Source: Streptomyces fagopyri (GTDB taxonomy: Bacteria > Actinomycetota > Actinomycetes > Streptomycetales > Streptomycetaceae). Taken from it: a stretch of DNA of 64,000 bases. The translations under genes were made by a program, and so were the position numbers. The first letter of the stretch is position 1. The number at the start of each line of letters is the position of its first letter. Shown piece after piece: positions 49,472 through 58,612 of this stretch. The stretch is taken from the NCBI RefSeq assembly GCF_009498275.1, contig NZ_CP045643.1:1240001-1304000 (forward strand), read 5' to 3'. Under the pieces are notes generated by a model. The model was not told the origin of the DNA and did no database searches. It saw only the letters and a program-made list of their open reading frames with translations.

Positions 49472-50785
49472 ATGCGCAGAATCCGAGCCGCGGCCGCCGG
49501 TGCGGTCACCATCTCCCTGCTGACCGCCGCGACCGCCTGTGGCGGCGGCTCGTCGAACGGCGGGTCAAACGACTCGCCGAAAACGCTCACGTACTGGGCT
49601 TCCAACCAGGGCGCCAGCATCGAGATCGACAAGAAGGTCCTCCAGCCCGAGCTCGACAAGTTCGAGAAGCAGAGCGGGATCAAGGTCAAGGTGGAGGTCG
49701 TGCCCTGGTCCGACCTGCTGAACCGGATCCTCACCGCGACCACCTCCGGGCAGGGCCCGGACGTTCTCAACATCGGCAACACCTGGAGCGCCTCCCTGCA
49801 GGCCACCGGTGCGCTGCTGCCGTGGGACGCGAAGAACTTCGCCAAGATCGGCGGCCGGGACCGCTTCGTCGACTCGGCGCTCGGCTCGACGGGGGCCGAG
49901 GGCAAGGACCCGGCGGCGGTGCCGCTGTACTCGATGGCGTACGCGCTGTACTACAACAAGAAGTCGTTCGCCGACGCCGGCATCGCGAAGCCGCCGGCCA
50001 CCTGGGACGAACTGGTCGCCGACGGCAAGAAGCTGTCCAAGGGCGGCAAGTGGGGCCTGGGCGCCGAGGGCTCGAACGTGTCGGAGAACATCCACCACGT
50101 CTTCGTCTTCGCCAAGCAGCACGGGGCCGACTTCTTCACCGCCGACGGCAAGGCCGACTTCACCAACGACGGCGTGGTCGCGGCGGTCCAGCAGTACGTC
50201 GGCCTGATGGCCAAGGACAAGATCATCGCGCCGGGCAACGCCGAGTACGCGCAGAACCAGTCCGTCAGCGACTTCGCCAAGGGCAAGAACGCCATGCTGC
50301 TGTGGCAGTCCGCGTCCGCCAACCTCAAGTCGCAGGGCATGAGCGAGGACGCTTACGGCATCGCGCCGGTCCCCGTGCAGTCCGGTACCCCCGGCACGGG
50401 CGCGAACGTCAACTCGATGGTCGCGGGCATCAACCTCGCCGTCTTCAAGAACTCCAAGAACCTCGACGGCGCCGCCAAGTTCGTGAAGTTCATGACGAGC
50501 GACGCGGAGCAGAAGATCCTCAACACGGCGTACAGCTCGATCCCGCCGGTCAAGACCGCGCAGGGCGACGCCGCCTTCAACACCCCCTCGAACGCGGTCC
50601 TCAAGGACACCCTGGCCCAGAGCGCCGCCGCGCTTCCGCAGGTCGCCGACGAGTCCCAGTTCGAAACGGCGGTCGGAACCGCCGTGAAGGAGCTGTTCGC
50701 GGCCGCCGCCGCGGGACACCCGGTCACCACGGACTCGGTGAAGGCCGAGCTCGAGAAGGCCCAGCAGCAGATGCCGAAGAAGTGA
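49472..50785 (+). CDS. Sugar ABC transporter substrate-binding lipoprotein
   Basis: This 437-residue extracytoplasmic binding protein has a lipoprotein signal (VTISLLTAATAC, Cys at about residue 23), then SBP family 1 features: TLTYWASNQGASIEIDKKVLQPELDKFEKQSGIKVKVEVVPW, GQGPDVLNIGNTW, YSMAYALYYNKKSFADAG. It should deliver oligosaccharides to the two permeases downstream. Its GTGA end overlaps the first permease. As usual in Streptomyces, no ATPase is encoded here; MsiK may serve. Confidence 0.94.
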   Translation: MRRIRAAAAGAVTISLLTAATACGGGSSNGGSNDSPKTLTYWASNQGASIEIDKKVLQPELDKFEKQSGIKVKVEVVPWSDLLNRILTATTSGQGPDVLNIGNTWSASLQATGALLPWDAKNFAKIGGRDRFVDSALGSTGAEGKDPAAVPLYSMAYALYYNKKSFADAGIAKPPATWDELVADGKKLSKGGKWGLGAEGSNVSENIHHVFVFAKQHGADFFTADGKADFTNDGVVAAVQQYVGLMAKDKIIAPGNAEYAQNQSVSDFAKGKNAMLLWQSASANLKSQGMSEDAYGIAPVPVQSGTPGTGANVNSMVAGINLAVFKNSKNLDGAAKFVKFMTSDAEQKILNTAYSSIPPVKTAQGDAAFNTPSNAVLKDTLAQSAAALPQVADESQFETAVGTAVKELFAAAAAGHPVTTDSVKAELEKAQQQMPKK

Positions 50786-51801
50786 GTGCGGACACCTCCA
50801 TGACCACCACGACCGCCGCCTCCGCCGACTCCGGCGAGCGGACGGTGCGCAAGGACTCCCCCGGTGCGGCGCGCGGCCCGCGCCGCACCGGGCGGATCCG
50901 CCGCATCGGACTGCCGTACCTGCTGCTTCTGCCCGCCCTGCTCCTCGAACTCCTGGTCCACCTGGTGCCGATGGTGATCGGCATCGTGATGAGCTTCAAG
51001 GAGCTCACCCAGTTCTACATCCGCGACTGGGGCACCGCGCCCTGGTCCGGCTTCGACAACTACAAGGTCTCGGTGGACTTCAGCGCGCCCGTGGGCAAGG
51101 CGCTGCTCCACTCGTTCCTGGTCACGGTCGGCTTCACCCTGCTCTCGGTCGGCCTGTGCTGGCTGATCGGCACCGCGGCCGCGATCTACATGCAGGACAC
51201 CTTCCGCGGGCGCGGCCTGCTGCGCGCGCTGTTCCTCGTCCCGTACGCCCTTCCGGTGTACGCGGCGGTCATCACCTGGGTGTTCATGTTCCAGCACGAC
51301 AACGGCCTGGTGAACCACGTGCTGCACGACCAGCTTCACCTCACCGACAAGCCGTCCTTCTGGCTCATCGGCGACAACAGCTTCTACGCGCTGCTCGTCG
51401 TCTCCGTGTGGAAGGGCTGGCCGTTCGCCTTCCTGATCATCATGGCGGGCCTGCAGAACATCCCCGGCGAGCTGTACGAGGCGGCCGCCCTCGACGGCGC
51501 GGGCCTGTGGCAGCAGCTGCGCCGCATCACCCTGCCGTCGCTGCGGCCGGTCAACCAGGTCCTGATCCTGGTGCTGTTCCTATGGACGTTCAACGACTTC
51601 AACACACCGTTCGTCCTGTTCGGCCGGACCGCCCCGGAGGCCGCGGACCTCATCTCGGTCCACATCTACCAGGCGTCCTTCGTCACCTGGAACTTCGGCA
51701 CCGGGTCCGCCATGTCGGTCCTGCTGCTGCTCTTCCTGCTCGTGGTCACGGGCGCCTACCTGCTGCTGACCTCCCGGGGAAGGAAGACCGCCGATGTCTA
51801 G
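50782..51801 (+). CDS. Sugar ABC transporter permease (MalF type)
   Basis: This protein of up to 339 residues has six membrane helices: IGLPYLLLLPALLLELLVHLVPMVIGIVMSF at the N-terminus, and the EAA loop ELYEAAALDGAGLWQQLRRITLPSLRPV for ATPase contact. GTG 50782 overlaps the binding-protein stop codon; ATG 50800 is the alternative start. It partners with the next permease for oligosaccharide import. Confidence 0.93.
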   Translation: MSADTSMTTTTAASADSGERTVRKDSPGAARGPRRTGRIRRIGLPYLLLLPALLLELLVHLVPMVIGIVMSFKELTQFYIRDWGTAPWSGFDNYKVSVDFSAPVGKALLHSFLVTVGFTLLSVGLCWLIGTAAAIYMQDTFRGRGLLRALFLVPYALPVYAAVITWVFMFQHDNGLVNHVLHDQLHLTDKPSFWLIGDNSFYALLVVSVWKGWPFAFLIIMAGLQNIPGELYEAAALDGAGLWQQLRRITLPSLRPVNQVLILVLFLWTFNDFNTPFVLFGRTAPEAADLISVHIYQASFVTWNFGTGSAMSVLLLLFLLVVTGAYLLLTSRGRKTADV

Positions 51802-52666
51802 CACCTCGCAGGCACACCGCTCGCCGATGGCTCCGCCGAACTCCTTCCTCTGGTCCAGGCGGATCTTCCTGACGCTGCTCACCGGCTTCGTCCTGGTGCC
51901 GGTCTACGTGATGGTCTCCAGCTCCCTGAAGCCGCTCGCGGACGTCTCGGGCAAGTTCCGCTGGGTGCCGAGCGGTCTGACCATCCGCCCGTACATCGAC
52001 ATCTGGTCGACGGTCCCGCTGGCGCGGTACTTCGTCAACTCGCTGATCGTGGCCGGGGCGGCGACGGTCTGTTCGGTGGTGATCGCGGTCTTCGCGGCGT
52101 ACGCCGTCAGCCGTTACGAGTTCCGGGGCAAGCGGACCTTCACGGTCACCGTGCTGTCCACGCAGATGTTCCCCGGCATCCTCTTCCTGCTCCCGCTGTT
52201 CCTCATCTACGTCAACATCGGCAACGCGACGGGTATCGCCCTGTTCGGCTCCCGCGGGGGGCTGATCCTGACCTACCTCACCTTCTCGCTGCCGTTCTCG
52301 ATCTGGATGCTGATCGGGTACTTCGACTCGGTGCCGCGCGACCTCGACGAGGCCGCGCTGGTGGACGGCTGCGGCCCGCTGGGCGCGCTGTTCCGGGTCG
52401 TCGTGCCGGCCGCGATCCCCGGCATCGTCGCGGTCGCCGTCTACGCCTTCATGACCGCCTGGGGCGAGGTGCTGTTCGCGTCGGTGATGACCAACGACAC
52501 CACGCGCACACTCGCCGTCGGGCTCCAGGGCTACTCCACGCTCAACAACGTGTACTGGAACCAGATCATGGCCGCGTCGCTCGTGGTCAGCGTCCCGGTG
52601 GTCGCCGGGTTCCTGCTGCTCCAGCGCTACCTCGTCGCCGGGCTGACGGCCGGAGCCGTCAAGTGA
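51794..52666 (+). CDS. Sugar ABC transporter permease (MalG type)
   Basis: This 290-residue, six-helix permease has the EAA motif [32 protein letters not shown] and the MalG-like start [27 protein letters not shown]. It overlaps the upstream permease by 8 bp with GGAAGGAAG as ribosome site. The GH1 gene follows immediately. It transports the substrate captured by the upstream lipoprotein. Confidence 0.94.
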   Translation: MSSTSQAHRSPMAPPNSFLWSRRIFLTLLTGFVLVPVYVMVSSSLKPLADVSGKFRWVPSGLTIRPYIDIWSTVPLARYFVNSLIVAGAATVCSVVIAVFAAYAVSRYEFRGKRTFTVTVLSTQMFPGILFLLPLFLIYVNIGNATGIALFGSRGGLILTYLTFSLPFSIWMLIGYFDSVPRDLDEAALVDGCGPLGALFRVVVPAAIPGIVAVAVYAFMTAWGEVLFASVMTNDTTRTLAVGLQGYSTLNNVYWNQIMAASLVVSVPVVAGFLLLQRYLVAGLTAGAVK

Positions 52667-52695
52667 TCAACTCCACCACCCCTGAAGGGACTTCC

Positions 52696-54054
52696 GTGAC
52701 CATCGACCTTGCCGCACTTCCCGAGGGCTTCCTGTGGGGCACGGCCACGTCGGCCTACCAGATCGAGGGCGCCGTCACCGAGGACGGCCGCTCCCCCTCC
52801 ATCTGGGACACCTTCTCGCACACCCCCGGCAAGATCGACAACGGCGACGACGGGGACCTCGCCTGCGACCACTACCACCGCTGGCGCGAGGACATCGCGC
52901 TGATGCGCCGACTCGGCACCAACGCCTACCGGTTGTCCGTCGCCTGGCCGCGTGTCGTACCGGGCGGTGACGGCCCGGTCAACACGAAGGGCCTCGACTT
53001 CTACGACTCCCTGATCGACGGCCTGCTGGAGGCCGGCATCACCCCGTCGGTCACCCTCTACCACTGGGACCTCCCCCAGGTGCTCCAGGACCGTGGCGGC
53101 TGGCCGGCCCGTGAGACGGCCCTGCACTTCGCCTCGTACGCGGCGGTCGTCGCGGAGCGCCTCGGTGACCGCGTCAAGCACTGGACCACCCTCAACGAGC
53201 CGCTGTGCTCGGCCTGGATCGGTCACCTGGAAGGGCGGATGGCCCCCGGTCTGGCGGACATCGCGGCCGCGGTCCCCGCGTCGTACCACCTCCTGCTCGG
53301 GCACGGCCTGGCCACCCAGGCGATCCGCGCGGCGGTCCCGGACGCCCAGGTCGGCATCGTGAACAACCTCGCCAGCGTGGAAGCCGCCAGCGACCGCCCC
53401 GAGGACGTGGCGGCGGCCCACCGCCTCGACGGGCACACCAACCGCTGGTGGCTCGACCCGGTGCACGGCCGCGGCTTCCCCGCGGACATGCGCGAGTTGT
53501 ACGGAGTCGAACTCCCCGAACAGCCCGGCGACCTGGAGACGATGGCCGAACCGCTGGACTGGCTGGGCCTCAACTACTACTTCCCCTCCAGCGTCACCGA
53601 CGACCCCACCGGACCGATCCCCCACGTCCGCGCGCTGCGCCGTCCAGGAGTACCCCGTACCGCCATGGACTGGGAGGTCGAGGCCGCGGGGATCGAGCGC
53701 CTCCTGCACCGTCTGACGGACGACTACGGCGCCCGCAAGCTGTACGTCACGGAGAACGGTTCCGCCTACCCCGACGTCGTCCGCCCCGACGGGACGATCG
53801 ACGACCCGGAGCGCACGGACTACCTGGAGCGCCACCTAGCCGCCTGCGCGTCCGCGGCCGCCAAGGGCGTGCCCCTCGCGGGCTACTTCGCCTGGTCCCT
53901 CCTCGACAACTTCGAGTGGGCCTACGGCTACGACAAGCGCTTCGGACTGGTGCACGTCGACTACAAGACGCAGAAGCGCACCGTGAAGGGCAGCGGGCAC
54001 CGGTACGCGGACATCATCCGCCAGTACCGCGAACGGGGGCGCGACGCGGCGTAG
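52696..54054 (+). CDS. GH1 beta-glucosidase
   Basis: This 452-residue family 1 glycoside hydrolase has [19 protein letters not shown] at the N-terminus, acid/base Glu in [10 protein letters not shown], and nucleophile Glu in [11 protein letters not shown], with the late [13 protein letters not shown] signature. It lacks a signal peptide and so acts on imported oligosaccharides inside the cell. GTG 52696 has AAGGGA close by. GTG 52663 overlaps the permease stop and would add 11 residues. It is the last gene of the ROK-controlled operon; cellobiose or laminari-oligosaccharides are likely substrates. Confidence 0.94.
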   Translation: MTIDLAALPEGFLWGTATSAYQIEGAVTEDGRSPSIWDTFSHTPGKIDNGDDGDLACDHYHRWREDIALMRRLGTNAYRLSVAWPRVVPGGDGPVNTKGLDFYDSLIDGLLEAGITPSVTLYHWDLPQVLQDRGGWPARETALHFASYAAVVAERLGDRVKHWTTLNEPLCSAWIGHLEGRMAPGLADIAAAVPASYHLLLGHGLATQAIRAAVPDAQVGIVNNLASVEAASDRPEDVAAAHRLDGHTNRWWLDPVHGRGFPADMRELYGVELPEQPGDLETMAEPLDWLGLNYYFPSSVTDDPTGPIPHVRALRRPGVPRTAMDWEVEAAGIERLLHRLTDDYGARKLYVTENGSAYPDVVRPDGTIDDPERTDYLERHLAACASAAAKGVPLAGYFAWSLLDNFEWAYGYDKRFGLVHVDYKTQKRTVKGSGHRYADIIRQYRERGRDAA

Positions 54055-54192
54055 CAGGGCGCCGGCGGCCCACGAGGGGGCGCCGCCCCCTCCGGCCGCC
54101 GGACACGGTCGCCCTCACCCGGCGGGCACCCGGCGACGGCCTCCTGGGGATCTGTCGCGAGGGTCCCCCACCCCGGTTCTCACCCCCGTCCT

Positions 54193-54221
54193 CACCCGTC
54201 CGGCCCCGCGCCGGACGGGTG
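54193..54221. terminator. 12-bp perfect stem terminator after GH1 operon
   Basis: CACCCGTCCGGC (54193-54204) and GCCGGACGGGTG (54210-54221) pair exactly with a 5-base loop. A weaker GAGGGGG/CCCCCTC hairpin lies nearer the stop codon at 54074-54092. Confidence 0.75.
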
Positions 54222-54350
54222 GGACCGGGTGCGATGCGTGATGTGCGGCGGTGCCCGCCCGGCCCGCTCCCTCACCCCGGTGCCCGGCATCGCGAGCGGT
54301 CGCACCCGAACGGTGGTCTGAGGACGGACGGGCCGCGGTAGGCATTTTGT

Positions 54351-54821
54351 GTGCAGACCTTCCTCCCGTACGCCGACTTCACGCGATCCGCCGAGGTCCT
54401 GGACCAGGCACGACTCGGCAAGCAGCGGGTCGAGGCCCTCCAGGTGCTGCGCGGTCTGACCGTCCCGGGCTACGGATGGCGGCACCATCCCGCGGTACGC
54501 ATGTGGATCGGCTACGAGGAGGCTCTGGTCCGGTACGGCCTGGACGTGTGCGCCGTCTGGGTGACGGAAGGGCGCGCCGACACCTGTGCCGCCAAGCTCG
54601 CGGGAGATTTCGGCCGGTACCGTCCCGGCGCCCCCGTACGTGCGCAGGAGCGGCTGGCCGAGGACGGCGAGCTGCCACCCTGGCTGGGAGACCCCGCCTT
54701 TCACCGCAGCCACCGGTCGGCGCTGGTGCGCAAGGCGCCGGAGATCTACACCCCGTTCTTCCCTGATGTTCCCGACGACCTGCCCTACGTCTGGCCGACG
54801 TCCGACCGGGTCGCTCCGTAG
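54351..54821 (+). CDS. MSMEG_6728 family protein
   Basis: This 156-residue protein begins MQTFLPYADFTRSAEVLDQARLGKQRVEALQVLRGLTVPGYGWRHHPAVRMWIGYEEALVRYGLDV, which matches the MSMEG_6728 family seen in many actinobacteria. The N-terminal sequence (first residues then R-LGKQRVEA) resembles the T4 endonuclease V/pyrimidine-dimer glycosylase-like group, but that link is from memory. Start is GTG 54351, 'gtgcag'. Function is uncertain. Confidence 0.85.
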   Translation: MQTFLPYADFTRSAEVLDQARLGKQRVEALQVLRGLTVPGYGWRHHPAVRMWIGYEEALVRYGLDVCAVWVTEGRADTCAAKLAGDFGRYRPGAPVRAQERLAEDGELPPWLGDPAFHRSHRSALVRKAPEIYTPFFPDVPDDLPYVWPTSDRVAP

Positions 54822-54837
54822 GGACGTGGGGGGGGCG

Positions 54838-55040
54838 TCACCGGTGCGGACGATCGAGCCGAGTCCCGCGCCGTGGCGAGGAGTTCATCGGCCGGGACGA
54901 CGGCGTTGACGACACCGGTCTGCTCGGCCCGCGCGGCGGAGAACAACCGAGTCGTCGGCGTCGGCGTCGGCGTCGGCACGGTCGAGGCTCGCGAGCAGCG
55001 CGTCGATCGTCGGGTGGTCGAGGGGCCCCGGTGAGCGGAC
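54838..55040 (-). pseudogene. Relic of enoyl-CoA hydratase/isomerase
   Basis: On the minus strand about 55025-54955 reads PLDHPTIDALLASLDRADAD, the N-terminal region of enoyl-CoA hydratases (RPTADALxxALxxADADD). In another frame about 54946-54870 reads FSAARAEQTGVVNAVVPADELLATARD, the later family segment (xAxExGLVNxVVPxxELL). Roughly 120-150 residues that should lie between are absent, and the two pieces are in different frames. No start with a ribosome site is seen. A deletion-plus-frameshift remnant is the best explanation. Confidence 0.6.
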
Positions 55041-55103
55041 CTGGCCGTCGGGACGACGGCCAGGTCGGGGCCGAGTCGCTCGTGCTGCCGTGAGGCTCCT
55101 CGA

Positions 55104-55203
55104 CCGACTCTCCGTGAGACCCCTCGGCCGCACTCTCCGTGAGACCCGTCGGCCGCACATTCCGAGAGGCGACTCGGCCGGACACTCCGGGAGATCTCTC
55201 GGC
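55104..55203. repeat. Four-unit 25-bp degenerate tandem repeat
   Basis: Units start at 55104, 55129, 55154 and 55179. Each holds a TTCC/CTCCG..GAG core and ends TCGGC; the third is most diverged. It sits between the enoyl-CoA hydratase relic and the SnoaL gene. Confidence 0.8.
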
Positions 55204-55224
55204 CGGTTCGCAGCCGTGCCGGCG

Positions 55225-55659
55225 TCAGCGGGTGCCCGCCTCTGCGCGTGCGTAGAACGCGGCGAGTTCGTCCGGGTTCTTGGTGTAGACGTCGATCCTG
55301 CGCACCTGGCCCTCCTCGACCTGGTGGATCTCGACCATGGTCAGCGGGAACTCCTCACCGGTGGTGTGGGCCGTGAGCCGTCCGGTCAGGGTTCCGACGA
55401 CGCCGGTCGGGCCCTCGAAGACCTCGGCGGCGGTGATGGCCACGTCGGCGTACCCCGTCATCGCGCCCAGGACCGACCGCACGAACACCTCCCGGCCCCG
55501 GTGCACGCCGCCGTAGGGGAGCCGGTCCGGCTCGTCGACGATCACCTCGGGGGCGAGCCTGGCCAGGACACCCGGTATGTCGCCCTTGCCCAGCGCGTCG
55601 TACAGGCCTCGCACGACGTCCGCGCGGCTTTCCGGGACCGTCTCGTTCTGGGTGCTCAT
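55225..55659 (-). CDS. SnoaL-like domain protein
   Basis: This 144-residue NTF2/SnoaL-fold protein has ADVVRGLYDALGKGDIPGVLARLAPEVIVDEPDRLPYGGVHRG, then FVRSVLGAMTGYADVAITAAEVFEG, VVGTLTGRLTAHTTGEEFPLTMVEIHQVEEGQVRRIDVYTKNPDELAAFY. It may be a limonene-1,2-epoxide hydrolase-like or ketosteroid isomerase-like enzyme. ATG 55659 follows GAGGAG. It is divergent from an XRE regulator whose gene starts 154 bp away and which may control it. Confidence 0.88.
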   Translation of the reverse strand: MSTQNETVPESRADVVRGLYDALGKGDIPGVLARLAPEVIVDEPDRLPYGGVHRGREVFVRSVLGAMTGYADVAITAAEVFEGPTGVVGTLTGRLTAHTTGEEFPLTMVEIHQVEEGQVRRIDVYTKNPDELAAFYARAEAGTR

Positions 55660-55813
55660 CTCGTGTTCTCCTCGGTCTTGTCCAGGTGCTCGAACCCCGA
55701 GCCGATCGGGGCAGGCACCATGCAACGGGAGACGGCCGCGCCGTGGGAGTCCTCGCTGTGAGGGGTACCGGCAGGGACCCCCATCGGGCGCGCGGCCTGC
55801 CTACCCTGTCCTC

Positions 55814-56719
55814 ATGGACAACCGGGACGCAGTCAGCGCATTCCTCCGCTCCCGACGCGACAGGATCACCCCCGAGCAGGCGGGTCTGCCGACGTACGGT
55901 CAGCGGCGGGTGCCCGGACTGCGCCGGGGCGAGATCGCCACGCTCGCCGGGGTGAGCGTCGAGTACTACACGCGTCTGGAGCGCGGCAACCTCCGCGGTG
56001 TCTCCGACGGCGTGCTGGACGCCCTCGCCCACGCCCTGCGGCTCGACGACACCGAGCGCATGTACCTGTACGACCTCGCCCGCGCCGCCGCACCGGCGCC
56101 CGGGGCCCGGACGCGGCAGCGGGCGGTCCGGCCGACGGTGCGGCCGGCCGTGGCGCGGATCGTCGAGGGCATGCCGGACCTGCCGGCGTACGTGATGAAC
56201 AACCGCCTCGACACGCTGACCGCCAACTCGCTCGGCAGGGCCCTGTATTCGGAGATGTACGCCGACCGGTCCTGCGGAGGCAACGTCGCCCGGTTCGCGT
56301 TCCTCAACCCCGCGGCCAGGCGGTTCTACACCGACTGGGAGCGCATGGCCCGCTTCGCCGTGGGCGCGCTGCGTGTCGAGGCGGGGAGGAAACCCCACGA
56401 CCGTGAGCTGACCCACCTGATCGGTGAACTGTCCACCCGCAGCGACACGTTCCGGGTGCTGTGGGGATCCCACGACGTGCATGTCTTCCGCGACAGCACC
56501 AAACGCCTCAGCCATCCGCTCGTCGGTGACCTGGAGTTGGATCAGGAGACCATGAGCCTGCCGGACGAGAGTGGCCTGAGCGTGGTCGTCTACAGCCCGG
56601 CGCCCGGGAGCGCCGCCGAGGACGCCCTGAGGCTGCTCGCCAGCTGGTCCGCCACGACCGGACGCGAGCAGGACGCACCGTCCACGATCTCCAGGTCGGG
56701 TGGGGAGGACCGGGGGTGA
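55814..56719 (+). CDS. XRE-family regulator with MmyB-like ligand domain
   Basis: This 301-residue regulator has an N-terminal helix-turn-helix (FLRSRRDRITPEQAGLPTYGQRRVPGLRRGEIATLAGVSVEYYTRLERGNLRGVSDGVLDALAHAL). A PAS-like MmyB domain (PAYVMNNRLDTLTANSLGRALYSEMYAD..NVARFAFLNPAARRFYTDWE) follows, similar to regulators of secondary metabolism and SDR/SnoaL genes. It is divergent from the SnoaL protein and ends 3 bases before the convergent DUF3152 gene. Confidence 0.93.
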   Translation: MDNRDAVSAFLRSRRDRITPEQAGLPTYGQRRVPGLRRGEIATLAGVSVEYYTRLERGNLRGVSDGVLDALAHALRLDDTERMYLYDLARAAAPAPGARTRQRAVRPTVRPAVARIVEGMPDLPAYVMNNRLDTLTANSLGRALYSEMYADRSCGGNVARFAFLNPAARRFYTDWERMARFAVGALRVEAGRKPHDRELTHLIGELSTRSDTFRVLWGSHDVHVFRDSTKRLSHPLVGDLELDQETMSLPDESGLSVVVYSPAPGSAAEDALRLLASWSATTGREQDAPSTISRSGGEDRG

Positions 56720-56722
56720 CGT

Positions 56723-57643
56723 TCACGGCACGTGCGGCCCGGAGACGAAGTGACCGTTCCCGTCGTACGGCCAGGCGTTGGCGACACATCCGTGCAGGCC
56801 CTTGATCTGTTGCATCATGACGGGGGCCGGCCGCCCGGGGCCCGCGCAGGTCATGTGCGTGTAGCCCAGGAAGTGGCCCATCTCGTGGTTGACGATCAGC
56901 GCCCGGTAGTCGTGGATCGGACCGTCGAACGTGGGCGACCCCCTGACCCAGCGCTTGAGGTTCACCACCACCCCGCCGGGGGTCTCGCAGTTGTACTCGC
57001 CGCCGGTGTCCTGGTGGATGCCCGCCCAGCAGAGGGCGTCCGCCGTCCCCGGCGTCGCGATCCTCACCGTGAGGTCGTGCGGTTGCGCCGCGCTCACCAG
57101 CTGAAACGCGTGGGCTTCGTCGTGGGTCCAGCCCCGGGGCGCGGCGAGGATGCCGGCGATCTCGTTCGCCGCCCGGGCCGGCGAGAGGTCGATGCCGCCC
57201 TCGACCTCCACCACATAGCGGAGCAGACGCTGACCATGGCCGACCTTCGCGCCGGTGGCGTGCGCGGCGACGAACGTGCCGGTGCCCGTCGAGGGGACCT
57301 CGATCTTCGTCGGGGTCGGACTCGGTGTCGGGCTCGGAGACGGACTCGGAGGCGGACTCGGAGGCGACGTCGGGGTGGGCGTGACGCCCGCCGTGTTCCG
57401 TGGCCGCGGTCCGCCGCTCGACGCGTCGTCCGACGCGTCGCTCCGTCCGCCGTCCAGGAGGAACGTCGCGGAGCCGAGCAGGCCGGCGGCCACCAGCGCG
57501 CCGACCAGACAGCGCCGGCCCCGGCGGCGCGGACGGCCCCGGTGGTGGGAGGAACCGTGTCGACGGCCGCCGCCGCTTGGATGGGGGACAACGGCGTCGG
57601 CGGCGGTGGGTGGTGCGGATTCCCGCTCTGGTGCCGAGTGCAT
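56723..57643 (-). CDS. DUF3152 protein, putative secreted zinc peptidase
   Basis: This 306-residue protein has a basic N-terminus, one membrane segment (CLVGALVAAGLLGSATFLL), a Pro/Ser/Thr-rich spacer (PTPTSPPSPPPSPSPSPTPSPTP) and the DUF3152 domain. That domain has RYVVEVEGGIDLSP near the start, GGVVVNLKRWVRGSP, and VNHEMGHFLGYTHMTC with a zincin-type HExxH-like HEMGH motif followed by a third His. A membrane-anchored metalloprotease is plausible, but no activity is established. It is convergent with the XRE gene and divergent from the AfsQ1-like operon. Confidence 0.88.
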   Translation of the reverse strand: MHSAPERESAPPTAADAVVPHPSGGGRRHGSSHHRGRPRRRGRRCLVGALVAAGLLGSATFLLDGGRSDASDDASSGGPRPRNTAGVTPTPTSPPSPPPSPSPSPTPSPTPTKIEVPSTGTGTFVAAHATGAKVGHGQRLLRYVVEVEGGIDLSPARAANEIAGILAAPRGWTHDEAHAFQLVSAAQPHDLTVRIATPGTADALCWAGIHQDTGGEYNCETPGGVVVNLKRWVRGSPTFDGPIHDYRALIVNHEMGHFLGYTHMTCAGPGRPAPVMMQQIKGLHGCVANAWPYDGNGHFVSGPHVP

Positions 57644-57845
57644 GGCAGCCGAGACTGGTCATCCCAGATGATCGCCATTGGTTCGGACAATAACGAAAGA
57701 ATAACGAGGCGTTTGCCGCCACCCTGGGGGGACTCCGACCCCCTCGGAACCGGACCGCCGGAGGCAGGCCCCCTCGGCCGCCGGATTCCACGGGCGCCCG
57801 CCCGACGGCGCGCGGACCCGGCCCACCCGCGTGTCCCGTTCCGTT

Positions 57846-57861
57846 GTGACCCTTCTGTAAC
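57846..57861. promoter_or_regulatory. AfsQ1-type binding site
   Basis: GTGAC-CCTTCT-GTAAC fits the AfsQ1 direct-repeat consensus GTnAC-N6-GTnAC exactly. It lies 61-76 bp upstream of the response regulator start, suiting autoregulation. Confidence 0.75.
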
Positions 57862-57922
57862 AGCTCCCGGGAGAGCCCTCCTCTCGAACAGTCACCGAAC
57901 ACGATCCGTGCATACTGTCGAA

Positions 57923-58612
57923 GTGCCGCGAGTCCTACTTGTCGAAGACGACCCAGATGTCCGTAAGGCCGTCCAGCTGGCGCTACGACATCAGGGGCAT
58001 GACGTCTTCGCCGCCGGAACGGGTGAAGAGGGCCTGGAACACCTCCGCCCCTTCCACCCGGACGTCGTCGTTCTCGACCTCATGCTGCCCGGCATGTCCG
58101 GCCTCGACGTGTGCCGCCGGATCAGGGACCGCGACCAGGTGCCGATCATCATGGTGACCGCCAAGGGGGACGACATCGACGTGGTCGTGGGGCTGGAGGC
58201 CGGCGCGGACGACTACGTGGTCAAGCCCGTGCGGGCCCGGGTGCTCGACGCCCGGATACGGGCCGTACTGCGCAGACAGGACGCGTCGGTCTCCGACGCC
58301 GTCCGGCCCAGGGCCGAGTCGCACGGCGAGCTGGTCATCGACCGCGCCGGACTCCTGGTGTCGCACCGGGGTGAACGCGTCGCGCTCGCCCCCTCCGAGC
58401 TCCGGCTGCTGCTGACCCTGTCGGCCTCGCCCGGCCAGGTGTTCAGCCGCCAGCAGTTGCTGGAAGCGGTCTGGGAGCACAGCTACCACGGCGACATACG
58501 GCTGGTGGACGCCTGCGTCAAGCGATTGCGCGGCAAGCTCGGTGAGCTGGGCGGCGATCCCCGCTACATCCAGACCGTACGTGGCTTCGGATACCGCTTC
58601 GGTGCCTCATGA
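57923..58612 (+). CDS. OmpR/PhoB response regulator, AfsQ1-like
   Basis: This 229-residue regulator has a receiver domain (LVEDDPDVRKAV; phosphoacceptor Asp in VVVLDLMLPGMSG; Lys in DYVVKPV) and a winged-helix effector (VALAPSELRLLLTLSASPGQVFSRQQLL...YHGDIRLVDACVKRLRGKL). The segment DDIDVVVGLEAGADDYVVKP and ARVLDARIRAVLRR is very close to AfsQ1 as I remember it. GTG 57923 is used; GTG 57908 would add five residues and neither has a clear ribosome site. It overlaps the kinase gene by ATGA. Confidence 0.9.
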   Translation: MPRVLLVEDDPDVRKAVQLALRHQGHDVFAAGTGEEGLEHLRPFHPDVVVLDLMLPGMSGLDVCRRIRDRDQVPIIMVTAKGDDIDVVVGLEAGADDYVVKPVRARVLDARIRAVLRRQDASVSDAVRPRAESHGELVIDRAGLLVSHRGERVALAPSELRLLLTLSASPGQVFSRQQLLEAVWEHSYHGDIRLVDACVKRLRGKLGELGGDPRYIQTVRGFGYRFGAS

